Positions 17,548-29,853 of a DNA stretch of 64,000 nt are shown here, piece by piece. The DNA is taken from positions 186,001-250,000 of the forward strand of contig NZ_QHCT01000003.1 in NCBI RefSeq assembly GCF_003545885.1, given 5' to 3'. Source of the DNA: Leptospira stimsonii. Lineage in GTDB: Bacteria; Spirochaetota; Leptospiria; Leptospirales; Leptospiraceae. The notes under the pieces are model-generated. The model ran no database searches, had not been told where the DNA came from, and saw only the letters and a program-made list of their open reading frames with translations. Numbering within the stretch: position 1 is the stretch's first letter; each line of letters opens with the position of its first letter. The translations under genes were made by a program, and so were the position numbers.

Positions 17548-18282
17548 TTACTGTCCGGGAGTTTTTGGAGCTTCCGTTTTAGGAGCTTCTGTGCTCGGAG
17601 CCGTCGTCGTTTCTTCTTTCTTTTCGGTTCCGGTCGCGGTCGTCTTTCTCTTCAAAAAAGCGTCGAGATCGAACTTGTCGTTGTGTTTGATCGAGACTTG
17701 TTCTTTGATTCTTTCCAAAACCTTCGGAAGAATTTCTTGAGACTTGTCTTTTTTGAGTTTAGCTCTTGCGAATAGAATACAACGATCGATCGGAAGAGAA
17801 CTCACTTGTGGTTCTTTCGCGCGGAGTTTTTGACATTCTTCCATCGCTTCTTCTTCGGAGATTTTGATTTTACTTTCCACAAGGTGCATAACGTAAAGTT
17901 GCGAAACAATCTGCATTTCTTGGAACTTCAAAATCTTTTTGATATCGTCGCGTTTTGTAAACCCGTCTTTTTCCGCGGCGATGGTGGTGATCATCATATC
18001 TCTGTACTGATCGTAAAAATTCTTCTTTTGGAATTGATAGTTCAGAGCTCTCATCTGCTCCGGAACTTCCGCGATGTCCTTGGAAATAAACTCGAGAAGA
18101 TTTTCTTTCTCGATGTTTTGAACCCGACTCATCGCGTCGATGGCGACGTTGTATGTGTCTTCAAAGCTGTTGACTGTGATCTTGTTTCCGTCAAGGGTCT
18201 CGATCACTTCGGAGTTGTCTCCGCAACCCGCAAAAATAGCGGCTAAAAGAATCAAAGAAATTAAAATAATGTTTTTTTTCAT
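17548..18282 (-). CDS. periplasm-facing lipoprotein of unknown function
   Basis: A 244-residue protein with a clear lipoprotein signal, [20 protein letters not shown] (Cys at 20). The mature part is charged and helical. It starts [20 protein letters not shown], which resembles the N-terminal segment of SurA-like chaperones and peptidyl-prolyl isomerases, but I see no isomerase domain. The last 30 residues are a Thr/Ala/Pro/Lys low-complexity tail ([13 protein letters not shown]). It lies between mfd and uppP in the operon. Leptospira has a conserved lipoprotein of about this size (LipL31) that would be worth comparing; I cannot establish the match here. Confidence 0.75.
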   Translation of the reverse strand: MKKNIILISLILLAAIFAGCGDNSEVIETLDGNKITVNSFEDTYNVAIDAMSRVQNIEKENLLEFISKDIAEVPEQMRALNYQFQKKNFYDQYRDMMITTIAAEKDGFTKRDDIKKILKFQEMQIVSQLYVMHLVESKIKISEEEAMEECQKLRAKEPQVSSLPIDRCILFARAKLKKDKSQEILPKVLERIKEQVSIKHNDKFDLDAFLKRKTTATGTEKKEETTTAPSTEAPKTEAPKTPGQ

Positions 18283-18329
18283 CGGACTTAGGGTTCCTGT
18301 GCAAAGGATAGGATTCGGGGTTTGGTCGT

Positions 18330-21871
<3,542 letters not shown>

Positions 21872-21875
<4 letters not shown>

Positions 21876-22726
21876 TCGGTGACGCTCAACGTAAGATTGT
21901 CGATCAACCGAACCGGTCCGATAAATACCGCGACCGCGAGAAGCACGTTACCCGTAACACTCTCCAAATTCTCCAGAGTGTCCGCGTTCAAAACTTCGAG
22001 ATAATCGATTTTAATTTTTGCGGAAGAATCCAGGACGTCCTTCATGATATCTCTTACCAAAACCGGATCCTTCATTCCGGAAAGAATCTGAGATTCTCCG
22101 AGACGAAGCGCTCTCGAAATCAAAAGAGATTCTTCCTTTTCGGTTCCACTGAGACGTGCGTTACGCGAACTGAGAGCCAATCCTTTATCCGAACGGATCG
22201 TTTCACAACCGACGACTTCTACCCGAAACGCCAACATTTTGCAGAATTCGCGGATGAGAAGATACTGCTGGTAATCCTTTTTCCCGAAGAACGCGAGATC
22301 GGGTTCCACGAAGTGAAAGAGCCTCGAGATCACAAGAAGAACTCCTTCGAAATGCCCCGGCCGTGATGTCGCGCAGAGATTGTTCATGAGATGTGGAATT
22401 TTTAATACGACATCGGGAATCCCACCCGGATACATCGCTTCCTTTTCCGGTAAAAAAACAAGATCCACGTTTTTGGATTCGCAGAGTTTGAGATCTCCTT
22501 CCGTGTTGACAGGATATTTTGCGTAGTCTTCCGGGTCGTTGAACTGAGCCGGATTGACGAAGATCGAAACAACGGTTTTATCGGAGCGGGAAACGGATTC
22601 TTGAAAAAGGGTCGCGTGGCCTTCGTGCAAAAAACCCATCGTGGGAACAAAACCCACTTTTTTTCCTTCTTTTTTCCAGGTCCGTACCTGGATGTTCACT
22701 TCTTCGGGGGTTCTACAGATGATCAT
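21872..22726 (-). CDS. panC: pantothenate synthetase (pantoate-beta-alanine ligase)
   Basis: Condenses pantoate with beta-alanine using ATP, the last step of vitamin B5 synthesis. The 284 residues are the family norm. The ATP-binding HxGH motif is HEGH at 34-37 within VPTMGFLHEGH. FVNPAQF, FGKKDYQQ and the KMSKS-like GLALSSRN are all present. It starts 15 bases after the hisD stop and overlaps mfd by four bases. Confidence 0.98.
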
Positions 22727-22741
22727 AATATTTGAATATTC

Positions 22742-24022
22742 TCAGGTCCTAATTTGAACGGAGGTGCCGTGTTCTTCGTCCAAACCTTCGAACTCGGAAA
22801 GAACTTTCACGTGAGGATAGAGTTCCGCAAGGGATTCTTTGGAAACTTCCTGCCACGTAACCCGTTTTAAGAACGTGGAAACTCCGAGGGAGGAATAGAT
22901 TCTCGCCGCACCTGCGGTCGGGAGGATATGATTCGTTCCGCTGATATAATCCCCCATCGCCACCGGAGAATAATTCCCCAAAAAAACGGAACCCGCGTGT
23001 CTTACTTTTTTGAGATCCTCTTTGTAAGTTCTCGTCTGGATCTCAAGATGTTCCGGAGCGAAAAGATCCGAAAACGCAAAACATTCTTCTAAATTAGGGA
23101 AAACGAATATTCTTCCGTGATCTTCGATGGACTTTCGTTTCATCTCGCCTCGTTTCGGACGTTCCCGCAAGGCCTTCTCTACTTCTTTTTGGACATTTTG
23201 GGCGAAGGTTTGCGAATTCGTGCAAAGAATCGCGACCGAATCCTCTCCGTGTTCCGCTTGGGATAAAAGATCGGCGGCCACCCAAATCGGATTTGCAGAA
23301 TCGTCCGCGATCACAAGAACCTCACTCGGTCCCGCAGGACTGTCGATGCCGATGACTCCGAGTCCGCTCAAATAAACTTTAGCCGCGGTAACGAACTTGC
23401 TTCCCGGTCCGATGACAAACTCGGAAGCGGAGATCGTTTCGGTTCCATAAGAGACCGCCGCGATTCCTTGCGCTCCTCCCGCGAGAACGATCCGATCCGC
23501 GCCGGCGATCTTTGCCGCCGCGATGAGACCGTCCGGAATTTGACCACCTTGTGGCGGAGTAACGATTTGAACATTTTTCACTCCGGCGAGTTTTGCCGGG
23601 ATCACTCCCATGAGAATGGTGGAAGGATACAAAGCCTTTCCACCGGGAGCGTAGACGGAAACGGATTCCACTGCGGTGTGGCGAATCCCCAGACGATTTC
23701 CGTTTACAAGAATTTCCTTATCTTCGGGAATTTGAATCTGATGAAAGGCTCTGATATTTTCAGCGGCTTTTTGAAGAGCGGATTCGAGTGCAGGATCGAT
23801 CTTCGGGTGAAACTTGGAAAGATCCAAAACGAAAGAATCCGGAACGATTCCGTCAAACTTACGAGTGTATTCTCGGAGAGCCTTGTCCCCGTTTTTTTGA
23901 ACGTCTTCGATGATGGGTTGGACCAAGGACAAGGTGGAACTCAGATCCTCTCTGGCTCGTTTGAGAACCGGATCCAGAATTTCTCGATCTTTCAAACTGA
24001 CTGGAAGAATTGAAATCGCCAT
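22742..24022 (-). CDS. hisD: histidinol dehydrogenase
   Basis: Zinc enzyme that oxidises histidinol to histidine in two NAD-dependent steps. At 426 residues it is full length. Recognisable features are SVYAPGGKALYPST, the NAD-loop IVLAGGAQGIAAVSYGT, GPGSKFVTAAK, GIDSPAGPSEVLVIAD, QAEHGEDS and the Zn/catalytic stretch LFAPEHLEI, with GTNHILPTAGAA near the end. It is the first gene of the minus-strand operon; its promoter should lie in the 100 bases shared with the divergent xth gene. Confidence 0.98.
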   Translation of the reverse strand: MAISILPVSLKDREILDPVLKRAREDLSSTLSLVQPIIEDVQKNGDKALREYTRKFDGIVPDSFVLDLSKFHPKIDPALESALQKAAENIRAFHQIQIPEDKEILVNGNRLGIRHTAVESVSVYAPGGKALYPSTILMGVIPAKLAGVKNVQIVTPPQGGQIPDGLIAAAKIAGADRIVLAGGAQGIAAVSYGTETISASEFVIGPGSKFVTAAKVYLSGLGVIGIDSPAGPSEVLVIADDSANPIWVAADLLSQAEHGEDSVAILCTNSQTFAQNVQKEVEKALRERPKRGEMKRKSIEDHGRIFVFPNLEECFAFSDLFAPEHLEIQTRTYKEDLKKVRHAGSVFLGNYSPVAMGDYISGTNHILPTAGAARIYSSLGVSTFLKRVTWQEVSKESLAELYPHVKVLSEFEGLDEEHGTSVQIRT

Positions 24023-24122
24023 CTGAAAACCAGGATTTCGGAAAGAACTCTTCCTGCATCTGAAATTTACTCAAAAAAAACAATTGCCCCAAGAAAGAAA
24101 TCGGTCAGCGTATCTTTTGCTT

Positions 24123-24887
24123 ATGAAACTCGTTTCCCTCAACTGCAATGGAATCCGTTCTTCGCTCGAAAAAGGCCTCTCCGAATACATTCGAGAAACC
24201 AAACCCGACTTTCTCTGTTTTCAAGAAACAAAGGCGATGCAGGATCAGGTTCCAACTTCACTTTGGGAAGAAGGCGGATATACTCCGATCTTCCACAGTG
24301 CGGAGAAGAAGGGTTACAGCGGCGTTGCGATCCTATACAAAAAACCTCCACAAAAGGTAACGATCGGAATCGGGGATCCGTTCTTCGATGCAGAGGGAAG
24401 AAGTATTTATATAGAATATCCGAATTTTGCGCTCTGGAATCTCTACTTTCCTTCCGGAACGACCGGTGACGTGAGACAAACTGCGAAGATGAAATTTTTA
24501 GATCTCTTCCAAAAAGAAGCCGCGAAACGAAAGAAGAAACAACCCAATCTCATCATTTGCGGAGACGTAAACATCGCGCACACGCCACAGGACATTCATG
24601 ATCCGAAGGGGAATGCAAAGAGTAGCGGCTTTTTACCGGAAGAAAGGGAATGGCTGACCGGATTTTTGAAACAAGGTTGGGTCGATACATTCCGCTTCTT
24701 GTACCCGGACAAACAAGAATATTCCTGGTGGACGTTTCGCGCCGGCGCGCGCGCAAAAAACAAAGGATGGAGAATCGACTACTTCTTCGTAACGGAAGAA
24801 TTGAAAAAGAACGTTAAGAGTCATACGATCTACCGAGAAAAACCGTTTTCCGATCACGCACCACTGATCCTGGAAATGAAACTCTAA
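24123..24887 (+). CDS. xth: exodeoxyribonuclease III family AP endonuclease
   Basis: A 254-residue Mg-dependent AP endonuclease/3' exonuclease of base excision repair. The start at 24123 gives the family N-terminus [13 protein letters not shown]; an upstream in-frame ATG at 24084 only adds an unlikely tail. Catalytic residues are visible: the Asn in NCNGIR, Glu in FQETK, Tyr/Lys in [11 protein letters not shown], Asp-Asn in [13 protein letters not shown] and the terminal SDHAP. It is divergent from hisD. Confidence 0.96.
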   Translation: MKLVSLNCNGIRSSLEKGLSEYIRETKPDFLCFQETKAMQDQVPTSLWEEGGYTPIFHSAEKKGYSGVAILYKKPPQKVTIGIGDPFFDAEGRSIYIEYPNFALWNLYFPSGTTGDVRQTAKMKFLDLFQKEAAKRKKKQPNLIICGDVNIAHTPQDIHDPKGNAKSSGFLPEEREWLTGFLKQGWVDTFRFLYPDKQEYSWWTFRAGARAKNKGWRIDYFFVTEELKKNVKSHTIYREKPFSDHAPLILEMKL

Positions 24888-24888
24888 A

Positions 24889-25054
24889 CGCGGGAGTTCC
24901 CACAAATTTTATCTCGTTCGCGAGAGAATGGTCTTCTGCGAAGGAGTTTCTTCACAAGGTTACGCGGGAGTTCCCACAGATTTCCTCTCGTTAGCGAGAT
25001 GAACCGTTTTCTGCGATCGAGTTTCTTCACAAGGTTACGCGGGAGCTCCCACAG
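24889..25054. repeat. tandem repeat, about 74-bp unit, 2.2 copies
   Basis: The unit starts ACGCGGGAGTTCCCAC at 24889 and 24962, and ACGCGGGAGCTCCCAC at 25037, so the period is 73-75. Each full unit carries a small hairpin (CTCGTTCGCGAG, then CTCGTTAGCGAG in the second copy) and the phrase GAGTTTCTTCACAAGGTT. It begins at the stop of xth. The GGGAGTTCCCAC core recurs alone at 36576-36587. Confidence 0.8.
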
Positions 25055-25149
25055 ATTGAGCTTTTCCGGAAGCTTGCGAATTTCTTTACGAAGGAAAAGT
25101 TAGGATAATACTTCTAAATTTAAGAATATTCGAAATGCAGAATATCTCA

Positions 25150-25170
25150 AAAAGCCGGTTCGATCCCGGC
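25150..25170 (-). terminator. intrinsic terminator of the Cys-rich peptide gene
   Basis: Read on the minus strand, AAGCCGG - 7-base loop - CCGGCTT is followed by five T. It begins about 20 bases past the stop of the gene at 25191-25445. The stem-loop mimics a tRNA T-arm, but no other tRNA part is present. Confidence 0.7.
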
Positions 25171-25190
25171 TTCGCAAATGGAAACAAAAA

Positions 25191-25445
25191 TCATTTTCTT
25201 CTTCGAGGTCGATCCTTGGTTTGATCCAAATGCGTCTTGCATTCCGGGGAAAGTTGCGCTTCGTTTTTCAAAAGACAATCTCTCATCGCTCCCCCTCTAC
25301 GATCCACGTCCTTGCAGAATTTTTCTCGGTCCTCGTAACAAGGTTTTCCTTTTTGGCTCCAGGAAGGATTTCCTCTTCCGTTCCCTTGCGCGGAAAGTCC
25401 AAGAAGCGAAAGGAAGAAAATACCGAAAACTAAAAACTTTTTCAT
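25191..25445 (-). CDS. small secreted Cys-rich repeat protein
   Basis: 84 residues. It has a signal peptide (MKKFLVFGIFFLSLLGLSAQ), then one Cys-rich GLG1/FGFR-type repeat: CYEDREKFCKDVDRRGG..DCLLKN...LSPECK. The C...FC, DCL and C spacing matches the PF00839 family found in many bacterial periplasmic proteins. The basic tail is RPRRRK. A ribosome site AGGAGAAT lies just before the ATG, and a terminator follows. It is monocistronic. Four cysteines suggest disulfides or metal binding; the function is unknown. Confidence 0.75.
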   Translation of the reverse strand: MKKFLVFGIFFLSLLGLSAQGNGRGNPSWSQKGKPCYEDREKFCKDVDRRGGAMRDCLLKNEAQLSPECKTHLDQTKDRPRRRK

Positions 25446-25888
25446 AAGATTCTCCTAATAGATTCTGAGTCACAACAGCGAAACAAAGCCCGCATTTTCC
25501 TCGTTTTCCGCCCGAATCGTTTCCGAATCGCGAAGATGGATTCACGATTTTCGTTCGTGAGAGAGAGAATTCAGAGAAAAGGAGCGGCCCTAAGCATGCG
25601 CCCGAATCGAAGGAAAGTCAAATGAGAATTTCGACAGTATCCAAGAATAGAAATTGATAAATGTCAAAGGAACGACTCAATTCTGGATTGAATCGAAAAT
25701 TCTTTTCGATCCAATATTAGAGTATGAATCCGGAATTTTGGAACAATCGATACGCATCGGAAGAATGAGTCTACGGACTTCGGGAAAACGATTTTCTTCG
25801 AGAAGAGATTCTCCGAGTAAAAAGAGGATGTTCAGGAATTGAAATTTGATCTTTCCGTAGATCGTTTTTCGAATCCACATTCAATCGA
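25446..25888. other. intergenic stretch, no gene supported
   Basis: About 440 bases between two minus-strand genes. It holds the promoter of the Cys-rich peptide gene, and beyond that I see nothing. Short open frames at 25654-25842 (plus) and 25677-25880 (minus) lack ribosome sites and any recognisable content. Confidence 0.5.
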
Positions 25889-25890
25889 AA

Positions 25891-25922
25891 AAAAAGGGAC
25901 GCGTTATCTTGCGTCCCTTTTT
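25891..25922 (-). terminator. intrinsic terminator
   Basis: Stem AAAAAGGGACGC (25891-25902) with GCGTCCCTTTTT (25911-25922) and an 8-base loop. The minus-strand side runs into eight T. It lies just past the stop of the gene at 25939. Confidence 0.85.
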
Positions 25923-25938
25923 CGAAATCGTTTTGATT

Positions 25939-26340
25939 TCAACCGGCCTTTTTCGGAAATTCCGGGATCTTCCAATCTTTCAAATCAAGAGGAAGTTTTG
26001 GTAAGAATTTCTTAACCAAGCCGATCGCATCCGATTCAAAAAGAAGCACGTTGTCCGTAATTCTTTCTTGCGATTTGGAGCGAACGATCTTTTTTTCGGT
26101 GATGGTTCCGTTGATCAAAATCGGATCTTTCCAAAAGGGAATTCGAACTTCTAACGTCGCGGATTCCCCCACTGCGTCCCCGTTGAATCGTTCCAGGTTC
26201 AGGCTCATCGCTGTGCCTTCCCAACCGCCAATTTCTGCGGAATAGTTTCCGGTCTTACTGTGAACTTCTAAGGGGATGCGTACCGATTTCACCGATTCTT
26301 TTACAGAATCTTTGATATCTTCGATCATTTTTTCGAGCAT
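25939..26340 (-). CDS. unknown acidic/amphipathic protein
   Basis: About 133 residues from the ATG at 26340, chosen because GGGAGG sits six bases upstream; ATGs at 26385 and 26421 also lie in frame. The N-terminus is a charged amphipathic helix (MLEKMIEDIKDSVKESVKS). A beta-rich middle follows with RIPLEVHSKTGNYSAEIGGWEGTAMSL and LEVRIPFWKDPILINGTI. The layout is reminiscent of PilZ-like domains, but the RxxxR and D/NxSxxG motifs are missing, so I do not assign one. It has its own terminator and is divergent from the AraC regulator gene. Confidence 0.65.
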   Translation of the reverse strand: MLEKMIEDIKDSVKESVKSVRIPLEVHSKTGNYSAEIGGWEGTAMSLNLERFNGDAVGESATLEVRIPFWKDPILINGTITEKKIVRSKSQERITDNVLLFESDAIGLVKKFLPKLPLDLKDWKIPEFPKKAG

Positions 26341-26680
26341 TTCGCGCCTCCCTTCTAAGGAGAAAAGAACATTATTTTGTCCCATATGGATGTTCCTATT
26401 AGACGTGGTGCGGCGCAACAATAAAACAAACTTTTCAGCCTTCTTACGCCGTTCCTTTTCTTCGTTTCTATTAAAAACAACTGAATTTGACGATTCTTTC
26501 AGGTTTTCAGAGTTTTTTACTTTTTTCCCTAAACAGATTGTAAGGAGTTTGATTCTTAGATCCCGAGAAAGTCAAAATCCGTTCCTTTTTGAATTTCGGA
26601 CCGATTTTTCTTTTTATATCTTGAAAAGAGCGGTTTTGCTTTCCTTTGCAATTGGTCCGATTAGCTTGAGATAAATTTCC
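26341..26680. other. divergent promoter region
   Basis: 340 bases between a minus-strand unknown gene and the plus-strand AraC-type regulator gene. It must carry both promoters; the sequence is T-rich toward 26680. I cannot place -35/-10 boxes with confidence. Confidence 0.4.
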
Positions 26681-27862
26681 ATGTTCTCATTTTTACCAGG
26701 AAACTTCCCGATCCATTCGATCCTCTCCGGATTTATCGGCTTTTGTTCCGCCTTATCCTTTCTCTTTGTCTTGGGGGAAATTCCGCTCGCGTTTCGAGGA
26801 CATCGCAACCGAATTCTTCTGTTCCTTTTTATATCCGTCTTTATCTTTGAGTTTCACGCGTATCTTCTCGTAAGCGAATCGATCCGACATGTTCCCTATC
26901 TCTACGCGATTCACATTCCGATCTCCGCATTCTTCGGTCCTTTGCTTCGTTCTTACATTTCGGCGCTTTGGGAAGAAGAGGATACGATTCCGATCGTCCG
27001 GGTTTGGGATTGGATTCCATGCTTGGTGATTTTTGTCATCCTCGGTCCGTTCTATTTTTCTTCCAGCGAGGAGAAACTGGAATGTTTGAGAATGGCGCAA
27101 CAAGGAAAACTCACCTGGGACATCCGGATCGGAATCTCAACGATGTCGCTGACCCTTTTCGGTTATCTTTTCAATATCACTTGGAATCTTTTGCATAGAA
27201 TCCGTTGGTCCACGATCTATTCGCAACCGCAGGTCCGTTTGATTCTTTTCATCCTTTCCACTGCAACTGCTTCCTCCTTTCTGGGATTGACCACGAGCAT
27301 TCGACAAGACGGAGTCGTCGGCTTGGAGATTTCTTCTATTCTGATTGGAATTCTCCTCTGTGGGATCTACATCGTTCGACAAAGCCATCCGGAAATTTTC
27401 AGCGCGGTAAGAAGAATCGTAGAAGACGAAAGAAAATACAAGAACACGCAACTTCGTTCCGTGGATCTGGGTTCTTTAGAGAAAAACCTCAATTCTCTCT
27501 TGGAAGAAAAGAAGATCTATAAAGAAGAGAATCTCGGGCTTTCGAGACTCGCAGAGGAACTCGGAATTTCTCCCCACCAACTTTCGGAATATCTCAACCT
27601 CCATCTCAAAAGAAATTTCTTTCAATTGATCAACGGTTATAGAATCGCAGAAGCAAAACATCGTTTACTCCATTCTCCGAAGGAAACGGTTCTTTCGATC
27701 GCCTACGAAGTCGGGTTTCAGTCCAAGTCTTCGTTTAACGACGCGTTTCGAAAGGAAGTTGGCTTAAGTCCGACCGAATTTCGTAAAAAAGGAGAATCAA
27801 AAGACCTGATTGATAAGTCAGGTCGTTTTTTTTCGACCGTTTCGACCAAGTCGGACGATTGA
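26681..27862 (+). CDS. membrane-anchored AraC-family transcription regulator
   Basis: 393 residues. The N-terminal half is hydrophobic, with about seven predicted membrane helices (LSGFIGFCSALSFLFVLGEI, ILLFLFISVFIFEFHAYLL, IPCLVIFVILGPFYF and others). A C-terminal AraC/XylS DNA-binding domain follows (about 275-375) with two helix-turn-helix motifs: SRLAEELGISPHQLSEYLN and SIAYEVGFQSKSSFNDAFRKEVGLSPTEFRKK. Such proteins are thought to sense at the membrane and bind DNA in the cytoplasm. The last 20 or so codons coincide with an intrinsic terminator (27803-27833). The downstream fatty acid hydroxylase gene is a likely target by position. Confidence 0.9.
   Translation: MFSFLPGNFPIHSILSGFIGFCSALSFLFVLGEIPLAFRGHRNRILLFLFISVFIFEFHAYLLVSESIRHVPYLYAIHIPISAFFGPLLRSYISALWEEEDTIPIVRVWDWIPCLVIFVILGPFYFSSSEEKLECLRMAQQGKLTWDIRIGISTMSLTLFGYLFNITWNLLHRIRWSTIYSQPQVRLILFILSTATASSFLGLTTSIRQDGVVGLEISSILIGILLCGIYIVRQSHPEIFSAVRRIVEDERKYKNTQLRSVDLGSLEKNLNSLLEEKKIYKEENLGLSRLAEELGISPHQLSEYLNLHLKRNFFQLINGYRIAEAKHRLLHSPKETVLSIAYEVGFQSKSSFNDAFRKEVGLSPTEFRKKGESKDLIDKSGRFFSTVSTKSDD
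27803..27833 (+). terminator. intrinsic terminator inside the 3' end of the AraC gene
   Basis: Stem GACCTGA (27803-27809) with TCAGGTC (27818-27824), an 8-base loop, then G and eight T (27826-27833). The structure ends 29 bases before the reading frame's stop codon at 27862, so it is translated. Confidence 0.75.
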
Positions 27863-27912
27863 ATTCTTAAAAGAATGTAAACTCCTCTCATACAAAGAAG
27901 GAGATTCTTTTT

Positions 27913-28770
27913 ATGAATCCAAACCAATGTGAGTTAGTTCTAGACTGCGTCCAAAAAATCGGGCTCTTTCAATTTACGATGAATATCCTGCGCTATTATC
28001 CGATCGCAGGTCTGGCTTTTCTGATTCTTTACGTTTGGAAAAAGGATTACTTTCATCGTTTTCGGATTCAATCCGTCTATCCGAAGGTTGAAAAAATCAA
28101 AAACGAAATCAAACAATCCGCCGTGACTCTTTTCGTTTTTACGATCATCGCGACCACGAATATCGTAAGCGCACGAATGGGACTGATTCCGAATCATGTG
28201 TATTTCGGAGATTATAGCTCGCACGGCGGTTATTTATATATGTTTCTATCTTTTGTGCTGATCACGATCTGGCACGAGACATGGTTTTATTGGGCTCATA
28301 GATGGATGCATCACAAGAAAGTTTATTCTCTCGTCCATTCCGTCCACCATCAATCCGTAAATCCGTCCCCTCTTGCCGCATACCACTTTCACATTCTGGA
28401 AGCTTTTTTAGAAGGAATCTACATCGTCTTCTTTGTGCTTTTTATTCCGATCCATTTTCACGTGCTTCTCTTTCATACCGTCTACGCGATGGTTATGAAT
28501 GTCTGGTGGCATCTGGGTTACGAATTTCTTCCAAGGAGCTGGGTGAGACATCCGATCTTGAAATGGATCAACACTTCCACACACCACAATCTCCATCACC
28601 AAAAGTTTCACGGAAACTACAGTCTCTATTTCAATTTCTGGGATAGAATCATGGTAACGAATTTCCCGTATTACGAGGATTACTTTGAATCCTTATCGGA
28701 CAAACGGAGCGTTCGCAAAAACGATTCCGATCCGAAAATCCGTTGGTCGGAAACTCCTGCGGAAGGTTGA
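27913..28770 (+). CDS. membrane fatty acid hydroxylase/sterol desaturase family protein
   Basis: A 285-residue di-iron membrane oxygenase. The histidine clusters are all present: HETWFYWAHRWMHH (about residues 118-131), HSVHHQSVNPSP and, near the C-terminus, NTSTHHNLHHQKFHGNYSLYFNFWDRIMVT, the PF04116 pattern. Four or more membrane helices. Such enzymes hydroxylate or desaturate lipids. The ATG has AAGGAG a few bases upstream. It is the only gene between the regulator and the terminator at 28813. The substrate cannot be inferred. Confidence 0.9.
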   Translation: MNPNQCELVLDCVQKIGLFQFTMNILRYYPIAGLAFLILYVWKKDYFHRFRIQSVYPKVEKIKNEIKQSAVTLFVFTIIATTNIVSARMGLIPNHVYFGDYSSHGGYLYMFLSFVLITIWHETWFYWAHRWMHHKKVYSLVHSVHHQSVNPSPLAAYHFHILEAFLEGIYIVFFVLFIPIHFHVLLFHTVYAMVMNVWWHLGYEFLPRSWVRHPILKWINTSTHHNLHHQKFHGNYSLYFNFWDRIMVTNFPYYEDYFESLSDKRSVRKNDSDPKIRWSETPAEG

Positions 28771-28812
28771 TCAAAAACGTCCCATAACTTCAACTTACGA
28801 CACAACATTTCG

Positions 28813-28846
28813 TCGCGCTCTAGAGAAATCTAGAGCGCGATTTTTT
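28813..28846 (+). terminator. strong intrinsic terminator with GAAA tetraloop
   Basis: Stem TCGCGCTCTAGA (28813-28824), loop GAAA, stem TCTAGAGCGCGA (28829-28840), then six T. It ends the hydroxylase transcript and lies six bases before the stop of the convergent hydrolase gene. Confidence 0.9.
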
Positions 28847-28851
28847 AAATC

Positions 28852-29754
28852 TTACTTCTTCAAATCTAATTTCAAAAAGGATACTATTTCCTGCGCGACG
28901 ATCTCCGGAGCCTCGAGCGGTAAAAAATGTCCCGCATTGTTTACAATCTTAAATAGAACGCGAGAATAGAATTCGGATTCTAATCCGCGAAATGAATTCG
29001 GAGAAATACATTCGTCTTTTTCTCCCGAAAGAACGAGGGTGGGAACCCCGATCTTTCGAAACACAATTTCTCTACTCGAATTCCAGAGAGAAAAGTTGCT
29101 CGGAGTCAAAAGACCTCTGTAGTATCCAAGCGCCGTGGATAAGTTTTCCGGAACTTTTAAATTCTCCGAAACTTCCCTAAATCGTTCTTCCGGAATCTTC
29201 CAACCGGGGCTCCAGTCCTCCCAGAGCCTTCGAAGGAGATCGTTTTTTAAAAGGGCGGATTCGGGGATTCCAGCGCGTAGCTGAAAAAATAGAATATACC
29301 AACTCCGAACGATCTGAGAAGGATAGAACAAAAGGTTTTTTAGAAACGTAGGAAGCGGAGGAACAGAAAGAGCGACTAACGTATCCAAAGAAGAAGGCGA
29401 AAGATTGGCAAGTGCATAAGCCGCAATCGCTCCCCAGTCATGTCCGACCACGATCGTATTCTCCGGTTTGTGTTTGGCCTTGAGTGACTCTACGATAAAC
29501 TTCAGATCTCCTGCGAGTTCGGCGATGCTGACGGTCGGGGAAAAGGGAACGCCGGAACCGGAAGAATATCCCCTCATATACGGTGCGATACAGGTGAAAT
29601 CTCTTTCCGAGAAGATATTTAAGAGAGCTTTCATCGAACCTGCGTCGTCCGGAAATCCGTGGAAGAAGAAGATCAGTTTTTTTCCATTTCCGAGGCTAAG
29701 GTATTTGTATTCTCTTTCCCCGTTTTTTAGAGACGCGGTTTGGATCTCAGACAT
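28852..29754 (-). CDS. epoxide-hydrolase/dehalogenase-like alpha/beta hydrolase
   Basis: A 300-residue cytoplasmic hydrolase with an Asp nucleophile. FFHGFPDDAG (about 29-38) is the oxyanion loop, YMRGYSSG follows, VVGHDWGAIAAYALA carries the nucleophile Asp in the GHDWG elbow, SGEKDECISP gives the acid and NNAGHFLPLEAPE the His. GHDWG and the HGFPD start are the epoxide hydrolase/haloalkane dehalogenase pattern; a lid domain occupies about 140-210. The substrate is unknown. It has its own promoter region shared with the divergent glycerate kinase gene. Confidence 0.85.
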   Translation of the reverse strand: MSEIQTASLKNGEREYKYLSLGNGKKLIFFFHGFPDDAGSMKALLNIFSERDFTCIAPYMRGYSSGSGVPFSPTVSIAELAGDLKFIVESLKAKHKPENTIVVGHDWGAIAAYALANLSPSSLDTLVALSVPPLPTFLKNLLFYPSQIVRSWYILFFQLRAGIPESALLKNDLLRRLWEDWSPGWKIPEERFREVSENLKVPENLSTALGYYRGLLTPSNFSLWNSSREIVFRKIGVPTLVLSGEKDECISPNSFRGLESEFYSRVLFKIVNNAGHFLPLEAPEIVAQEIVSFLKLDLKK

Positions 29755-29853
29755 GAAGGCTCCTATTCTTTATGGTCTTCTTTTTCAAAGACCTACGTTG
29801 TGTGAGATCCTACATTCGGTTTACAGAACCGATTGTCAAAATAAATTAAGCCC

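Noticed and set aside
25150..25180. A T-arm-like hairpin (GCCGG-TTCGATC-CCGGC) with a TTCGCAA that could pair to TTGCGAA at 25074, suggesting a tRNA or integration remnant
   Set aside because: The spacing to the upstream match is about 100 bases, no D-arm or anticodon arm can be drawn, there is no CCA, and the stem followed by five T on the minus strand fits a terminator for the gene at 25191.
25939..26340. PilZ domain in the small unknown protein
   Set aside because: The beta-rich layout is similar, but the RxxxR and D/NxSxxG cyclic-di-GMP motifs are absent.
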